From the NCBI RefSeq assembly GCF_024586915.1, contig NZ_JANBVS010000002.1, forward strand, positions 434,001-498,000: a DNA stretch of 64,000 bases, in the 5' to 3' direction. Source of the stretch: Bradyrhizobium sp. SRS-191 (GTDB taxonomy: Bacteria; Pseudomonadota; Alphaproteobacteria; Rhizobiales; Xanthobacteraceae). The notes beneath the pieces were generated by a model. The model was not told the DNA's origin. It was given only the letters and a program-made list of their open reading frames with translations, and made no database searches. The number at the start of each line of letters is the position of its first letter. The stretch's first letter is position 1. The position numbers were made by a program, and so were the translations under genes. Shown piece by piece: positions 62,745 through 64,000 of this stretch.

Positions 62745-63138
62745 GGGTGTGCCTTTCTGATGGGAAGAGAGCGGCTGCGGTCAAGGCGCAGCCCGCCTGC
62801 TGTCCGCGTCACCAGACGATGTCGGGGATGCGACGCCCGCGCAGCATAACGGTAGCCGGTGACATTCTCAGCAATACTCAGGTCGATGCGACATTGTTGC
62901 GCTCCACGAGACTGCGCGCCGGCTGCTCAATCGATGAGCTGACCGCCGCAATGGGCGGTGAACTGAGACTGCTCACTTTCGCAGCCCCCGCCCGGTTCCG
63001 CGGCAGATCCCCGCGAATCGCGCCGCGGAACCGTTCGAGCCCATCGTTGCGCCGCGGCCCGCGATCGCATAAAGCCTGTTCCCAAATCGTTCACGTTGGC
63101 TCAAGCTCATGGGCTAACCCACTGAAAGCTCGACGCTT
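62745..63138. other. intergenic region before parC, no gene seen
   Basis: About 390 bp with the divergent promoters of the chloroperoxidase-like gene and parC. No repeat or RNA was recognised. Confidence 0.45.
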
Positions 63139-64000
63139 ATGGGAAAAACACTGATTCCGCCGGAGCCGGCGGAGATTCACGAGGTCGCGCTGCGCGAGGC
63201 GCTGGAAGAGCGCTATCTGGCCTACGCGCTCTCCACCATCATGCACCGCGCGCTGCCCGACGCCCGCGACGGCCTCAAACCCGTGCACCGGCGCATCCTC
63301 TACGGGATGCGGCTGCTGCGGCTCGATCCCGGCACGGCGTTCAAGAAGTCGGCCAAGATCGTCGGCGACGTGATGGGTTCGTTCCATCCGCATGGCGACC
63401 AGGCGATCTACGACGCGATGGTGCGTCTCGCCCAGGATTTCTCCTCGCGTTATCCGCTGGTCGACGGCCAGGGCAATTTCGGCAATATCGACGGCGATAA
63501 CCCGGCTGCCTACCGCTACACCGAAGCGCGCATGACCGATGTCGCGCGGCTGCTGCTCGAAGGCATCGACGAGGACGGCGTCGAGTTCCGGCCGAACTAT
63601 GACGGCCAGTCGAAGGAGCCGGTGGTGCTGCCCGGCGGCTTCCCGAACCTGCTCGCCAACGGTGCGCAGGGCATCGCGGTGGGCATGGCAACCTCGATCC
63701 CGCCGCACAACGCCGCCGAGCTGTGCGACGCCGCGCTGCATCTGATCGAGAAGCCCGATGCGAAGTCGCGCGCGCTGCTGCGCTGGGTGAAGGGCCCGGA
63801 CTTTCCGACCGGCGGCACCGTGATCGACTCCAAGGAGCAGATCATCGAGGCCTACACCACCGGCCGCGGCGCGTTCCGCGTCCGCGCCAAGTGGAAGCAG
63901 GAGGAGGGTAACCGCGGCACCTGGATCGTGGTCATCACCGAGATCCCGTATCTCGTGCAGAAGTCGCGTCTGGTCGAGAAGATCGCCGAACTGCTCAACG
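63139..64000 (+). CDS. parC: DNA topoisomerase IV subunit A, 3' part outside window
   Basis: Type IIA topoisomerase breakage-reunion subunit that decatenates daughter chromosomes. The visible 287 residues contain [20 protein letters not shown], the quinolone region [15 protein letters not shown], the catalytic Y127 in AYRYTEARM, and [21 protein letters not shown]. The N-terminus [25 protein letters not shown] is of the alphaproteobacterial ParC form rather than GyrA. No GyrA-box can be checked as the C-terminal domain is beyond the window. Confidence 0.93.
   Translation, partial: MGKTLIPPEPAEIHEVALREALEERYLAYALSTIMHRALPDARDGLKPVHRRILYGMRLLRLDPGTAFKKSAKIVGDVMGSFHPHGDQAIYDAMVRLAQDFSSRYPLVDGQGNFGNIDGDNPAAYRYTEARMTDVARLLLEGIDEDGVEFRPNYDGQSKEPVVLPGGFPNLLANGAQGIAVGMATSIPPHNAAELCDAALHLIEKPDAKSRALLRWVKGPDFPTGGTVIDSKEQIIEAYTTGRGAFRVRAKWKQEEGNRGTWIVVITEIPYLVQKSRLVEKIAELLN

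Overview
The window looks like chromosomal DNA of a Bradyrhizobium-type alphaproteobacterium. The grounds are the high G+C, strong GC3 codon bias with long antisense shadow ORFs, the order rpoZ-rsh-pdxJ-acpS-lepB-rnc-era-recO, rhizobial porins with a conserved N-terminal cysteine-containing segment, and several palindromic intergenic repeats of the kind common in Bradyrhizobium. The species is inferred from recognition of these features, not from a database search.

Layout. 1-6.7 kb: a divergent azoreductase/HxlR pair, then a minus-strand block pyrB-pyrC'-plsY-patatin-dprA. 6.8-14.1 kb: D-Ala-D-Ala dipeptidase, an AidB-like acyl-CoA dehydrogenase translationally coupled to the first of two CPBP membrane proteases, an AEC permease, ruvX and an ABC-F ATPase. 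14.1-20.7 kb: secreted cyclase-family protein, nitronate monooxygenase behind four 17-bp tandem repeats, and gatC-orf-gatA-orf-gatB. 20.7-23.4 kb: gene-poor, with a 34-residue lysine-rich peptide, a Sel1-like ORF, a zinc-ribbon membrane protein and tRNA-Ser(GCU). 24-32 kb: three paralogous porins with an alpha/beta-hydrolase-fold gene and a marR between the first two. 32.3-47.8 kb: core genes (lytic transglycosylase, dapA, mscL, smpB, peroxiredoxin, type-5 UDG, NYN protein, rpoZ to recO). 48-62.7 kb: accessory block with a DUF2278/lamin-tail protein, glutathionyl-hydroquinone reductase, LysR, a ThDP enzyme plus flavin dehydrogenase plus GST, and on the opposite strand an operon of solute-binding protein, KstD-like dehydrogenase, SDR and IclR. 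The window ends inside parC.

How the genes work together. The left part handles pyrimidine biosynthesis, phospholipid acylation and DNA uptake or recombination. gatCAB makes Gln-tRNA(Gln)/Asn-tRNA(Asn). The rpoZ-recO block joins the stringent response, PLP synthesis, ACP activation, protein export, RNA processing, ribosome assembly and repair. The 51.7-60.5 kb block reads as two adjoining catabolic transcription units for unidentified cyclic or ketonic substrates.

Most unusual points: a PyrC lacking the catalytic HxH motif; an alpha/beta-hydrolase-like protein with Asp at the nucleophile elbow inside the porin array; the porin pair's shared leader; an RNase III with about 135 extra basic N-terminal residues; the heptamer and 17-bp tandem arrays; and the unassigned ThDP/KstD-like catabolic block.
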